Positions 32,698 through 41,691 of a DNA stretch of 64,000 bases are shown here, one piece after another (within the stretch, counting starts at the first letter, position 1; every line of letters starts with the position of its first letter). The notes beneath the pieces were generated by a model. That model saw nothing but the letters and a program-made list of their open reading frames with translations, was not told the origin of the DNA and did no database searches. This stretch comes from Bradyrhizobium lablabi. Lineage in GTDB: Bacteria; Pseudomonadota; Alphaproteobacteria; Rhizobiales; Xanthobacteraceae. The position numbers and the translations under genes were made by a program. The stretch lies in assembly GCF_018129385.1 (NCBI RefSeq), contig NZ_JAFCLN010000001.1, forward strand, positions 186,001 to 250,000. The letters are read 5' to 3'.

Positions 32698-33126
32698 ATG
32701 TACCGAATTCGCGAGGTCGATGGAGACGACGAAGATGTCGCCGAGACCCTGGCAGATCTTCATCGTCTGACATTCTTTGACGGCGCTCCGCTGCCGGATT
32801 TCGCACATGGACACTGGTGGGTTGCATACAGCAATGCATTGCCGGTCGGCTTTGCCGGCATCGTGCCGTCCACGCATGCGGACAACGCCGGATATTTCAG
32901 CAGGGTCGGGGTACTCCAACGGCACCAGGGCAGGCGGCTTCAATTGCGATTGATGCGTGCGCTGGAATTGCGCGCGCGGCGCAACGGCTGGCGCGAGGTT
33001 GTTTCTGACACGACCGACAATCTTCCCTCGGCCAACAACTTCATTCGCGCCGGCTATCGCCTCTTCAAGCCCCGCGTTCCGTGGGCGTGGCCGAACACAC
33101 TTTACTGGAGGAAGTTCATCGTCTAG
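32698..33126 (+). CDS. GNAT family N-acetyltransferase
   Basis: A 142-aa protein with the GNAT motif A region YFSRVGVLQRHQGRRLQLRL near residue 68 (R/Q-x-x-G-x form) and NFIRAGYRLF near residue 120. It follows the portal fragment by 90 bp. Similar acetyltransferases occur as cargo within alphaproteobacterial prophages. The acceptor is unknown. The island appears to end here, as the next gene starts an ordinary ABC operon. Confidence 0.75.
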   Translation: MYRIREVDGDDEDVAETLADLHRLTFFDGAPLPDFAHGHWWVAYSNALPVGFAGIVPSTHADNAGYFSRVGVLQRHQGRRLQLRLMRALELRARRNGWREVVSDTTDNLPSANNFIRAGYRLFKPRVPWAWPNTLYWRKFIV

Positions 33127-33233
33127 CCGACGCACACCCCAACGTTGCGTCGCAAAACCTTCATATGTGGTCTATACTTGGTCCCGTGGATGCAGAAGCC
33201 AATCGCGCAGCCGACCGAATCGGGGTGGTCTCT

Positions 33234-34241
33234 ATGAAAATTCGCCGCTTTGTCCTTGCCTTGTTCGCGTTATCGGTGTTCGCGCCGTGGCAGCCCGCCA
33301 GAGCGGCTGATGTCATCTGCTACAATTGTCCGCCGGAATGGGCCGATTGGGCTTCTATGCTCAAGGCGATCAAGGCCGATCTCAACTACGACATTCCCCA
33401 CGACAACAAGAATTCCGGCCAGGCGCTCGCGCAAGTCCTGGCTGAAAAGAACAACCCTGTCGGCGATATCGGCTATTTCGGCGTCACCTTCGGCATGAAG
33501 GCCAAGGCACAAGATGCGCTGGAGCCGTACAAGCCCGCTAATTGGAATCAGGTCCCTGCGGGATTGAAGGATACCGATGGTTACTGGACCACGATCCATT
33601 CCGGCACCCTCGGATTGTTCGTGAACAAGGACGCGCTCGGCGGCAAGCCGGTCCCGGCCTGCTGGAAGGACCTTTTGAAGCCCGATTATAAGGGCATGGT
33701 CGGCTACCTTGATCCATCGTCTGCTGCGGTTGGCTATGTCGGTGCGGTCGCGGTCAATCTGGCACTGGGTGGTTCGGCGACCAACTTCGACCCGGCGATC
33801 AATTTCTTCAAGGAGCTTCGAAAGAACGATCCGATCGTACCGAAGCAGACGTCTTACGCCCGCGTCGTTTCCGGCGAAATGCCGATCCTGTTCGACTACG
33901 ATTTCAACGCCTACCGCGCAAAGTATTCGGAAAAGGGCAATTTCGAATTCGTGATCCCCTGCGAGGGTTCGGTGGTGTTTCCTTATGTCGTGGGCCTCGT
34001 CAAGAATGCCGCCCACAAGGAGAAGGCCCAGAAGGTGATCGATTATCTGCTGTCCGACAAGGGGCAGGCGATCTGGACCAATGCCTATCTCCGTCCGGCG
34101 CGGCCGATCGAGCTGCCCGAGACGGTGAAGAAGAAGTTCTTGCCGGACAGCGACTATGCCCGCGCGGCCAATGTCGATTGGGGACAGATGGAAAACGTGC
34201 AAAAAGGTTTCGTTGACCGCTATCTCGCCGAGGTCCGCTGA
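33234..34241 (+). CDS. ABC transporter extracellular solute-binding protein
   Basis: A 335-aa protein starting MKIRRFVLALFALSVFAP with a signal peptide cut after PARA. The body fits family-1/Pot-type binding proteins (DIGYFGVTFGMKAKAQDALEPY; WTTIHSGTLGLFVNKDALGG; EMPILFDYDFNAY). A GGGGTGG site precedes the ATG. It heads a five-gene operon with two permeases, an ATPase with regulatory tail and a phosphodiesterase. The solute is probably a polyamine-like or phosphorylated compound, inferred from the downstream enzyme. Confidence 0.85.
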   Translation: MKIRRFVLALFALSVFAPWQPARAADVICYNCPPEWADWASMLKAIKADLNYDIPHDNKNSGQALAQVLAEKNNPVGDIGYFGVTFGMKAKAQDALEPYKPANWNQVPAGLKDTDGYWTTIHSGTLGLFVNKDALGGKPVPACWKDLLKPDYKGMVGYLDPSSAAVGYVGAVAVNLALGGSATNFDPAINFFKELRKNDPIVPKQTSYARVVSGEMPILFDYDFNAYRAKYSEKGNFEFVIPCEGSVVFPYVVGLVKNAAHKEKAQKVIDYLLSDKGQAIWTNAYLRPARPIELPETVKKKFLPDSDYARAANVDWGQMENVQKGFVDRYLAEVR

Positions 34242-34279
34242 GGCAATATGCTGTCCTCGCCTGGGGGCAGCATTTCTTG

Positions 34280-35095
34280 ATGTCGCAAAAATCCTTTGTC
34301 TGGTCCTGTCTGTTGCCGCTCGTCATGGTGACGGCGGCATTCTTCCTGTTGCCGATGGTGCGTCTCGTCGTGACGGGCGCCGAGGGGCCACAGGGATTTG
34401 CGGCATATCTCGCCATTCTGATCGAGCCGCGCTATCGCGCGACACTGATCAACACCGTCCTGCTGGCGGCCGCGACCACCGGCGTGACGCTGATCGTCGC
34501 GACGATTGCCGGTATGTTCCTTCAGCGGCATCGTTTCCCCGGCCGTGCCGTGCTGATCGCGATGCTGACATTTCCGTTGGCTTTCCCGGGCGTGGTCGTC
34601 GGATTCATGATCATCCTGCTCGCCGGGCGGCAAGGGCTGATCGGCGATTTATCCAGCCGCGTATTCGGCGAGAAGCTGGTATTTGCTTACTCGATCTATG
34701 GGTTATTTCTCGGCTATCTCTATTTCTCGATCCCGCGCGTCATCCTCACCATTATGGCGGCAGTGCAGAAGCTCGATACGGGCTTAGAGGAAGCCGCCCG
34801 TTCGCTCGGTGCGGGCCCATGGGCGGTGCAGCGCGACGTTGTCTTGCCGGCGCTGGCGCCGGCGTTTGTCGCCTCCGGTGCAATCGCCTTTGCGACCGCG
34901 ATGGGCGCGTTCGGCACGGCCTTTACGCTTGCGACCAACATCGACGTGCTGCCGATGCTGATCTATACCGAGTTCACCCTCGCCGCGAATTTTGCCACTG
35001 CGGCAGCTTTGTCGGTCGGCCTCGGTCTCATCACCTGGCTCATCCTCGCGCTCGCCCGTTCGTTCAGCGGTAGCGCGGTCGCCGCAGCAGGATGA
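34280..35095 (+). CDS. ABC transporter permease (PotB type)
   Basis: A 271-aa protein with six hydrophobic helices and the EAA loop LEEAARSLGAGPWAVQRDVVLPAL near residue 175 that docks the ATPase. It is the first of two different permeases in a Pot/Phn-like layout. The ATG at 34280 is preferred over the TTG three bases upstream. It follows the binding-protein gene by 38 bp and precedes the second permease by 4 bp. Confidence 0.87.
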   Translation: MSQKSFVWSCLLPLVMVTAAFFLLPMVRLVVTGAEGPQGFAAYLAILIEPRYRATLINTVLLAAATTGVTLIVATIAGMFLQRHRFPGRAVLIAMLTFPLAFPGVVVGFMIILLAGRQGLIGDLSSRVFGEKLVFAYSIYGLFLGYLYFSIPRVILTIMAAVQKLDTGLEEAARSLGAGPWAVQRDVVLPALAPAFVASGAIAFATAMGAFGTAFTLATNIDVLPMLIYTEFTLAANFATAAALSVGLGLITWLILALARSFSGSAVAAAG

Positions 35096-35099
35096 GATC

Positions 35100-35885
35100 A
35101 TGCGATACCGCCTGATCTTCGCCGGTCAATTTGTCTTTACGCTTGCTGTCGCTGCATTTCTGATGGTGCCAGCAGCCTTGTCGATCTCTGCCGGGGTCAC
35201 CGTCAGCTACTTTCGCGGCATCCGGTCCGGCGTGACCTTGCAGTGGATCGTCCAGGTGTGGGAACTTTATGCTGGCACGATCCTGCTGTCCTTTGTCGTC
35301 GCGTTCGCAACACTGGCCGTGACATTGTTGGCTGGCGTCCCCGCCGCCTATGCCTTGCACGTGCGGGGAGGGCGCCTTGCACGCGTCGTGGAGGAACTGA
35401 TCACCCTGCCGCTGGCCATTCCGGGCCTTGCCATCGCACTGGCTCTGCTGCTTACCTACGGCGGCTTTGGCGACTTCCGCCGGTCCTGGCTCTTTATTCT
35501 GGCGGGCCACGTCATCTTCACCATGCCCTTCATGGTGCGCTCCGTCTTGGCGGTATTTGGGACTATCGATATCAAGACCCTCGATGAGGGAGCGGCCTCG
35601 CTCGGCGCTTCACCATGGCGCCGCTTCCGCGATGTTATTGTGCCCAATGCGATGCCGGGGATTCTGGCGGGCTCGCTGATGGTCGTCACGCTTTCGCTGG
35701 GTGAGTTCAATCTCACCTGGATGCTGCACACGCCGCTCACCAAGACACTGCCGATTGGGCTCGCGGACAGCTATGCGTCGATGCGGCTCGAGGTGGCATC
35801 CGCCTATACGCTGATCTTTTTCATCATGATCATTCCGTTGCTGGTGGCGATGCAGCTATTCGCCGACAGGGAGCAGCGGAAATGA
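35100..35885 (+). CDS. ABC transporter permease (PotC type)
   Basis: A 261-aa protein with six membrane segments and the EAA loop LDEGAASLGASPWRRFRDVIVPNAM near residue 165. It pairs with the preceding permease to form the membrane channel. Its end overlaps the start of the ATPase gene by 4 bp (ATGA), which fits a single operon. Confidence 0.87.
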   Translation: MRYRLIFAGQFVFTLAVAAFLMVPAALSISAGVTVSYFRGIRSGVTLQWIVQVWELYAGTILLSFVVAFATLAVTLLAGVPAAYALHVRGGRLARVVEELITLPLAIPGLAIALALLLTYGGFGDFRRSWLFILAGHVIFTMPFMVRSVLAVFGTIDIKTLDEGAASLGASPWRRFRDVIVPNAMPGILAGSLMVVTLSLGEFNLTWMLHTPLTKTLPIGLADSYASMRLEVASAYTLIFFIMIIPLLVAMQLFADREQRK

Positions 35886-36943
35886 GCACTGCGAATGGGC
35901 ATGGCGCATCGGTGAGCGTTCAGGCGTGCGGAAAGACATTTGCCGACGGTACCCGCGCGCTTGAATCGGCCACGCTTGACATCGCGCGCGGCGAAACGCT
36001 GGTGCTTTTGGGGCCGTCAGGCTGCGGCAAGACCACCATGCTGCGCATCATCGCCGGGCTTGAGTTGCCTGACGAAGGTGGAACGGTGCTGTTCGACGGA
36101 AAGGACGTGACCTCGGAACCCATCGAACAACGCAATGTCGGCATGGTGTTTCAGTCCTACGCGCTGTTTCCCAACATGAGCGTAGCCGACAATATCGGCT
36201 ATGGCCTAAAGGTCCGGGGCGTACCCCGGCAAGAGCGGGCCGCGCGGATCGCCGAGCTGGTGGCGCTGACAAACATCGCGGGACTTGAGAATCGCCGCAT
36301 CGACCAGCTCTCCGGCGGCCAGCGTCAGCGTGTTGCGCTAGCGCGTGCCGTGGCGATCCGGCCGCGCATCCTGCTGCTCGATGAGCCCCTGACCGCGCTC
36401 GATGCCGCCTTGCGCGACCGCCTCCGCGGCGAGCTCAACCGCCTTCTGCGCGCCCTCGGCATCACCACGATCTATGTCACCCACGACCAGGCCGAGGCGA
36501 TGGAGCTAGGCGATCGCATCGTCGTCATGCGGAAGGGGACGATCGCCCAAATCGGCACGCCACGTGAGATTTACTTCACGCCGCGGAATCGCTTTGTTGC
36601 TGAATTCATCGGCGCCGCGAACATCATCGAGTCTCCCGTCGAGGATGGTCATCTGGTATTGTCGGGAGGGCGGCAGCCGCTACGAAGCGGCATCAATCTT
36701 GCGGTTGCCGTTGCCATGATCCGCCCCGAAACCATTCAAGTGGTTGAGGCCGGCAGAGCGCCGCTGTCAGGGACCATAGACAGCGTCAGCTTTGTCGGTG
36801 ATCGGCAGCGTCTTGTTATCAGCGGCACATCAAGGAAACCGCTCACGGTCGATGCCCCCAACGCGGTGCAGGTAAGACCCGGTGAGGAAGTTGGATTGCT
36901 GGTTGCGCCGGAATCGGTTCGGCTGCTGCCGCTGGAGGATTGA
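35882..36943 (+). CDS. ABC transporter ATP-binding protein with TOBE domain (PotA type)
   Basis: A 353-aa protein. Walker A is GPSGCGKTT near residue 43, the signature LSGGQRQRVALARA near 139, Walker B ILLLDEPLTALD near 162 and the H-loop His in YVTHDQAEAM near 196. A C-terminal TOBE-like regulatory domain (PLSGTIDSVSFVGDRQRLVI) completes the family's usual ~350 aa. It energises import by the two upstream permeases. Confidence 0.9.
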   Translation: MSTANGHGASVSVQACGKTFADGTRALESATLDIARGETLVLLGPSGCGKTTMLRIIAGLELPDEGGTVLFDGKDVTSEPIEQRNVGMVFQSYALFPNMSVADNIGYGLKVRGVPRQERAARIAELVALTNIAGLENRRIDQLSGGQRQRVALARAVAIRPRILLLDEPLTALDAALRDRLRGELNRLLRALGITTIYVTHDQAEAMELGDRIVVMRKGTIAQIGTPREIYFTPRNRFVAEFIGAANIIESPVEDGHLVLSGGRQPLRSGINLAVAVAMIRPETIQVVEAGRAPLSGTIDSVSFVGDRQRLVISGTSRKPLTVDAPNAVQVRPGEEVGLLVAPESVRLLPLED

Positions 36944-36951
36944 GGACATCG

Positions 36952-37791
36952 ATGCCGTCCAAGCCGGTCTGTATCGCGCAAATTTCCGATTTGCACATCA
37001 AGGCTCCGGGTACACTGGCCTATGGCCGCGTCGATACTGCGAGCGCTCTTGAGCGTTGCGTGACCACCTTGAATGAACTCGATCCAGCGCCCGATTTCGT
37101 GGTGATCTCAGGTGATCTTGCGGATACGCCGACGGATGAGGAATACGAAAATCTGAGGCATTTGCTGGCGCCACTGAAATTGCCGTTCGCTGCGGTTCCC
37201 GGCAATCACGATTCGCGCGAATTGATGCGCGCGGCGCTTCCGCTGGCCGATTACGCCTTTCAATACGGGCCGCTCAACCAGCGAATTGAAATCGACGGCC
37301 TTGCTCTACTTCTGCTCGACTCCAGCGTGCCGGGCAAGCCGCATGGTGAACTTGATGCGCAAACACTGACGTGGCTTGACGCCACGCTCGCATCGGCGCC
37401 GGAGAGGCCGGCCTTGCTGTTCCTGCATCATCCTCCATTCATGACAGGTATCGGGCACATGGACCGCCAGAATCTGCTCAATGCCGGTGAGCTGGTGTCG
37501 ATTGTCGAGCGTCATCCTCGCGTGCAACTCATCGCCACCGGTCACGTTCATCGCGCCACCTTCACGACATTTGCCGGCGTTCCCACGACGATCTGTCCGG
37601 CGCCCAATCACGCGGTCGATCTCGATCTGGCCGAATTGCGCGAGCCGTCGTTCAGGGTCGAGCCGCCGGCCTTTCATCTCCACACCTGGTTTCCAGGAGC
37701 TGACTTCGGCAACGTGGTGACGCACCACGTGCCGATAGGCAAGTTTGATGGACCGCATCCGTTTTTTGGGCCGGACGGAAAACTGCTCTAG
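36952..37791 (+). CDS. GpdQ-like class III phosphodiesterase (calcineurin-fold)
   Basis: A 279-aa metallophosphoesterase. Metal ligands are visible in order: DLHIK (D-x-H), VISGDLADT (GD), VPGNHDSR (GNHD), LFLHHPPF (H) and ATGHVHRATF (GH-x-H). This is the GpdQ layout, an enzyme of glycerophosphodiesters and related phosphodiesters. A GAGGA site lies 6 nt before the ATG. As the last gene of the ABC operon, it suggests that the imported solute is a phosphodiester such as glycerophosphocholine or glycerophosphoethanolamine (inference). Confidence 0.87.
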   Translation: MPSKPVCIAQISDLHIKAPGTLAYGRVDTASALERCVTTLNELDPAPDFVVISGDLADTPTDEEYENLRHLLAPLKLPFAAVPGNHDSRELMRAALPLADYAFQYGPLNQRIEIDGLALLLLDSSVPGKPHGELDAQTLTWLDATLASAPERPALLFLHHPPFMTGIGHMDRQNLLNAGELVSIVERHPRVQLIATGHVHRATFTTFAGVPTTICPAPNHAVDLDLAELREPSFRVEPPAFHLHTWFPGADFGNVVTHHVPIGKFDGPHPFFGPDGKLL

Positions 37792-37900
37792 ATAATCGCC
37801 CTCATTCCGAGCGATTGCAAAGCAGACCAGGAGGGCGCATTCTTCTTCCAAAAAACGACGGCCGGCTCGCAGCGGTCGCCTGATATTTTGGGGGGAGCCG

Positions 37901-38869
37901 ATGCGCGCGTTTCGTTTTCTGGCCTTGCCGTTTGCGCTGCTGCTTGGTTCTCAAGCTGCCGCGCAATCCACCTACCCGGACCGGCCGATCAAGATGATCG
38001 TGCCGCTGGCGGCGGCGAGTGCGGTCGATGTCGCTGCGCGTATCGTGACGCAGAAGATGGCCGATAATATGCGCCAGCAAATCGTCATCCTGAATCTGCC
38101 CGGCGCTTCCGGACTGATCGGCGCAGAACAAGTCGCGCGGGCGGAGCCGGATGGCTATACGATCGGCGGCTTCAACGACAGCATCATGACCATGGTCCCC
38201 AATCTACAGTCGAAGATGCGGTGGGACATATTGAAGGATTTTGAGCCGGTGTCGCTGGTAGCCACCGTCGAGTGGGGGCTGGTCACAAACAACCGTACAA
38301 GCTTCAGGTCGGCGGCCGATCTGATCGCCGCCGCCAAGGCCGCGCCCGGGAAGATCGACTATAGTTCGGGCGGTCCTGGCAGCCCGCAGCATCTGGCGAT
38401 GGCGATGTTTGCTGCCGGTGCCGGCATTTCGCTCACTCATGTGCCCTACAAAGGCGCGACGCAGGCCGCGACCGACGTCGCCGCCGGCCAGATTCCGGTC
38501 GGCTTTCAGGGGCTGGGAACGGTTGCTGCGTTGGTTCGCGGCGGCCAGCTAAGACTGATTGGGGTGACAACCGAAAAGCGCCTGACGCAATTTCCCGACG
38601 TACCCACCGTTTCAGAATCGGGACTACCTGGTTTTTTCTTCAATTCCTGGTTTGCGATGCTGCCGCCTGCCGGCACGCCAAAGGAGATTGTCGGCCGGCT
38701 GAACGCCGAGGTTTTGAAGGCACTCGGCGATGCCGAAGTTCACCGCAAGCTCGAGGAGTTGGGATTTGCGGCGCGTGGCAGTTCGGCGGAGGAACTTCGC
38801 GTCATGACGCGGGATCAGCTTGCCAAATATGCTCGCGTCATCAAGGAAATGGGAATTGCGAATGAGTAG
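37901..38869 (+). CDS. Tripartite tricarboxylate transporter (Bug/TctC-type) binding protein
   Basis: A 322-aa protein with signal peptide (cut near AAAQS) and the Bug start YPDRPIKMIVPLAAASAVD, then NLPGASGLIGAEQVARAEPDGY near residue 65 and the late AVMTRDQLAKYARVIKEMG. These periplasmic proteins catch carboxylates for TctAB. No TctA or TctB gene is nearby, as is common for Bug orphans. The ligand is unknown. Confidence 0.88.
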   Translation: MRAFRFLALPFALLLGSQAAAQSTYPDRPIKMIVPLAAASAVDVAARIVTQKMADNMRQQIVILNLPGASGLIGAEQVARAEPDGYTIGGFNDSIMTMVPNLQSKMRWDILKDFEPVSLVATVEWGLVTNNRTSFRSAADLIAAAKAAPGKIDYSSGGPGSPQHLAMAMFAAGAGISLTHVPYKGATQAATDVAAGQIPVGFQGLGTVAALVRGGQLRLIGVTTEKRLTQFPDVPTVSESGLPGFFFNSWFAMLPPAGTPKEIVGRLNAEVLKALGDAEVHRKLEELGFAARGSSAEELRVMTRDQLAKYARVIKEMGIANE

Positions 38870-39253
38870 CTTCTGCCCATGCCGAGGATCTGGTTCTGGC
38901 AGCGAGCGGCTATTTCCACGCCACGGGATTGACTATGCCTTCACCGCCATTCGATGATGCTGTTTCAGCCTATCAGGGTCGGGCAGGGCGACGGTCCCTT
39001 TGCGGACCAGCTTTCTCCGGATTGCCATAGTTTTGGGGGCGGCTTGGCCCTCCCGCGGTGACCGGGCGCCGCGCTCGGTTGGGTTTACTGGCTGGTGGCG
39101 ATGTCTTGTCGCGCTTGCGGTTTTCACGCTGACGGTCATATCTGCCCTGCGACCCCCAAGCGCGGCCCAAAAGGCGGTTTGTGGTTGAAAAGCCCGCCGC
39201 CGTTGACTACGGAAGGAAGGATTCCCCCGATCCTTCCTGGAGTTCTACCCGGC
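38870..39253 (+). other. 384-bp intergenic region before the CRP-like gene
   Basis: No gene is supported. The in-frame extension of the regulator up to 39095 gives a Pro/Gly/Cys-rich leader unlike CRP proteins and is therefore taken as untranslated. No clear repeat is present. Confidence 0.35.
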
Positions 39254-39988
39254 GTGCCTCAGGACAACAAAGGCGATACTCGCGGATCGGCGGGCGGCAA
39301 ATTATCCGTCTTGCGCAAGCATCCGTATTTTGCCGATCTGGAGCCTGACGCCTTCGACCAGCTCTGCCGCTACGCCAAGCACACCACGCTCAAGCGTGGA
39401 GCAACGATCGCCTCAAAGGGCGATCCGGGCACCAGCCTGTTTGCGGTCATCAGCGGCACGGTCAAGATTAGCGTCTCTTCGCCCGATGGGCGCAACGCAA
39501 TATTGAACCTGATCGGTCCCGGCGAGATCTTTGGCGAGATTGCGCTGCTGGACAGGCAGCCCCGCACGGCCGACGCGATCGCCAATACCAATTGCGAGCT
39601 TTTCATCATCGATCGCCGCGATTTCATTCCATTCTTGCGCAGCCAGCCGGAGCTGGCGATGAAGTTCATCGAGTTGTTGTGCACTCGATTGCGCTGGACC
39701 AGCGATCAGGTCGAGCAGATCATTCTCCAGGACCTTCCGGGCCGCCTCGCCAGCGCCTTGTTACGGCTGACGGAAAGGCACAAGGGCGCACAGGGCGGAC
39801 GGACCATCGCCGTTACCCAGCAAGAAATCAGCGAAATGGTCGGCATGACCCGCGAAAGCATCAACAAGCAGCTCCGCGCTTGGGCCGCGCGTGACTGGGT
39901 CCGGCTCGAGCATGGTGCCATCGTCGTGCTGAAGCCCGAGCCGCTACAGGCGCTGATTGAAGCCGGATCGGCGGACGACAGCGATTAG
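39254..39988 (+). CDS. Crp/Fnr-family transcriptional regulator, CRP-like
   Basis: A 244-aa protein from GTG 39254 (GGAG about 11 nt upstream). The cyclic-nucleotide domain has GDPGTSLFAVISGTVKIS and the phosphate-binding cassette IFGEIALLDRQPRTADA (the R-T pair near residue 100). No FNR-type cysteines are seen. The HTH reads TQQEISEMVGMTRESINKQL, with the R-E pair that in E. coli CRP contacts the TGTGA half-site. A perfect TGTGA-N6-TCACA site lies 70 bp downstream, so this protein is a good candidate to bind it. Confidence 0.85.
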   Translation: MPQDNKGDTRGSAGGKLSVLRKHPYFADLEPDAFDQLCRYAKHTTLKRGATIASKGDPGTSLFAVISGTVKISVSSPDGRNAILNLIGPGEIFGEIALLDRQPRTADAIANTNCELFIIDRRDFIPFLRSQPELAMKFIELLCTRLRWTSDQVEQIILQDLPGRLASALLRLTERHKGAQGGRTIAVTQQEISEMVGMTRESINKQLRAWAARDWVRLEHGAIVVLKPEPLQALIEAGSADDSD

Positions 39989-40058
39989 AGCGACTTACTG
40001 CCGCGATTTCTCATCCAACTTGCGGCAAACCTCACAAGCCGGTGAAACTGATGAGGCA

Positions 40059-40101
40059 TGTGAAGCATTTCACAGGGGTCTTGCGTGCACTGCGGTATGT
40101 G
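40059..40101 (+). promoter_or_regulatory. CRP site with class II-spaced -10 element
   Basis: TGTGAAGCATTTCACA (40059-40074) is a perfect TGTGA-N6-TCACA dyad, centred at 40066.5. A -10-like TATGTG lies at 40096-40101. With a start near 40108 the CRP centre falls at -41.5, the class II position. It would drive the 49-aa membrane protein at 40139. Confidence 0.7.
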
Positions 40102-40138
40102 ACTTCCGGGTAGGCAGATCCACACCATGGAGGCGTCC

Positions 40139-40288
40139 ATGCCTGGCTCGTTCGACCGGTCACCGAAAGACGACGAACACAGCATCTACCGCAACTGGAA
40201 TATCAAGCTGATCGCTTTGCCAATCTTGGCGGCGGTGGCCCTAATCGCTTATGTCGTCAGCCAAATGGGGCATCTGGTATCAGGCTGA
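40139..40288 (+). CDS. 49-aa single-pass membrane protein
   Basis: The frame starts MPGSFDRSPKDDEHSIYRNW and continues as one hydrophobic helix (IKLIALPILAAVALIAYVV) with a short tail. A clear GGAGG site lies about 7 nt before the ATG. A CRP-type site lies 65 bp upstream. Its 3' end overlaps the end of the convergent livF-like gene by 9 bp. No family is known to me. The regulatory signals make it far more credible than a chance ORF. Confidence 0.72.
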   Translation: MPGSFDRSPKDDEHSIYRNWNIKLIALPILAAVALIAYVVSQMGHLVSG

Positions 40289-40945
40289 AATCAGGTTGGC
40301 GCCGCGTTCGATCGTGAACTCGGCGTCAATCAAGCCGCGCGAATGGTTCATGTCCGACTGCGACATCAGCAAGGTGAGGTCCTTGCCTCGAAGCGATGCC
40401 AGGACCTCTGACAGCCGTTCGGACAGCGCGGGCGCGATTCCCTCAAACGGTTCGTCGAGCATCAGACATTTTGTGCCGATAGCAAGCGCGCGCCCGAGCG
40501 CCACCAGCTTCTGCTGGCCGCCGCTCAACAGCAGCGCCTTGCGGTCCCGCATCTCTGTGAGTTCGCGGATCACCGAGTAAACGAACTCCAGTCGCGCCTT
40601 GCGGTCAATGTGATCGGCGACCCACAGCGGCAGCAGAATATTCTCCTCCACCGTCAGTTGGGGTACCAGGCAGCGATCCTCCGGCATGTAGCCGATGCCG
40701 AGCGCGGCGCGGTCGTGGCGCGGCCGGGCGGCGAGATCGATGCCTTCGAAGCGAATGATGCCTCGCGCCGCCTTCAGATGGCCCATGATCGAGCGCATCA
40801 GGGTGGTCTTGCCGGCGCCGTTGCGGCCGACCAGGCCCACCATGGCGCCGCGCGCAATGTGCAGGGAAAAGCCGCGCAGCGCCGGCATTGACTGAATTTC
40901 AACGACGAGATTGTCGATCTCGAGCAGGGGCGCCGCTGTGCTCAT
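40280..40945 (-). CDS. livF: Branched-chain amino-acid-type ABC transporter ATPase, LivF-like
   Basis: A 221-aa ATPase: Walker A GLVGRNGAGKTTLMR, signature LLSGGQQKLVALGRAL, Walker B KCLMLDEPFEG. Its order in the operon (last) and short length identify LivF. It overlaps livG by 4 bp. The ligand of the system need not be a branched-chain amino acid; many Liv-type systems in this group take up aromatic or organic acids. Confidence 0.88.
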   Translation of the reverse strand: MSTAAPLLEIDNLVVEIQSMPALRGFSLHIARGAMVGLVGRNGAGKTTLMRSIMGHLKAARGIIRFEGIDLAARPRHDRAALGIGYMPEDRCLVPQLTVEENILLPLWVADHIDRKARLEFVYSVIRELTEMRDRKALLLSGGQQKLVALGRALAIGTKCLMLDEPFEGIAPALSERLSEVLASLRGKDLTLLMSQSDMNHSRGLIDAEFTIERGANLISA

Positions 40946-41691
40946 TGTGTGCCCCCGGTGACGTAGCGGCGCACTTCCTTGTCCTTCAGAACATGGGCTG
41001 GTTCGCCGTCGGCAAGAATGCGGCCCTGGTAGAACGCGACCACGCGATCGGCGTAGCGGTTGACGATCTCCATGTCATGCTCGACAAAGACGACCGTGGA
41101 GGCATCGGGTGCCACCGCATGGATGACGCGGTCCATGGTGGCGAATTTCTCTTCCGCCGAAACGCCGGAAGTCGGCTCGTCCAGGAGCAGCAGTTTCGGC
41201 CGGCGCACCAGCGCCATGGAGATGTCGATCAGCTTGCGCACGCCACCCGCGAGCTCCGAGATTGGACGGTCGGCGAGGTCGGCCAGGCCAAAACGCCGTA
41301 ATAGTTCCACTGCCTTGTCGTGGCGCTCTTGCGCGCCTGCCGGCGATTGGAATGACAACGCCCTCGTGCCGGCGCCGGAAATAGCCACCGTCAGGTTTTC
41401 CGCGGCGGTGAGCTCAATGAACAGTTGCGGAATCTGGAACGAGCGCGAAATGCCGAGCTTGGCCACGTTGCGCGGCGAGCGTCCACCGATATCCAGTCCG
41501 TCAAGCGCGATCGATCCTTTGTCCGGCGCCAGGTAGCCGGTGACCATATTGACGAAGGTGGTCTTGCCAGCGCCGTTGGCGCCGATCAGGCTGACCTTTT
41601 GGCCGACGGGGATGTCGAGGGTAAGCGCGTCGGCGGCGACGACCGCACCGAACCGTTTGTCGAGGCCGCGCACGGAAAGGACCGGCTTCAC
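40942..41691 (-). CDS. livG: Liv-type ABC transporter ATPase, LivG-like
   Basis: A 249-aa ATPase: Walker A SLIGANGAGKTTFVNMVTGY, the segment SRSFQIPQLFIELTAAENL after the Q-loop, signature ISELAGGVRKLIDISMALV (unusual ELAGGVRK instead of LSGGQ, seen in some LivG proteins) and Walker B LLLLDEPTSGV. It overlaps livF and livM by 4 bp on each side, giving balanced translation. Confidence 0.88.
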   Translation of the reverse strand: MKPVLSVRGLDKRFGAVVAADALTLDIPVGQKVSLIGANGAGKTTFVNMVTGYLAPDKGSIALDGLDIGGRSPRNVAKLGISRSFQIPQLFIELTAAENLTVAISGAGTRALSFQSPAGAQERHDKAVELLRRFGLADLADRPISELAGGVRKLIDISMALVRRPKLLLLDEPTSGVSAEEKFATMDRVIHAVAPDASTVVFVEHDMEIVNRYADRVVAFYQGRILADGEPAHVLKDKEVRRYVTGGTQ

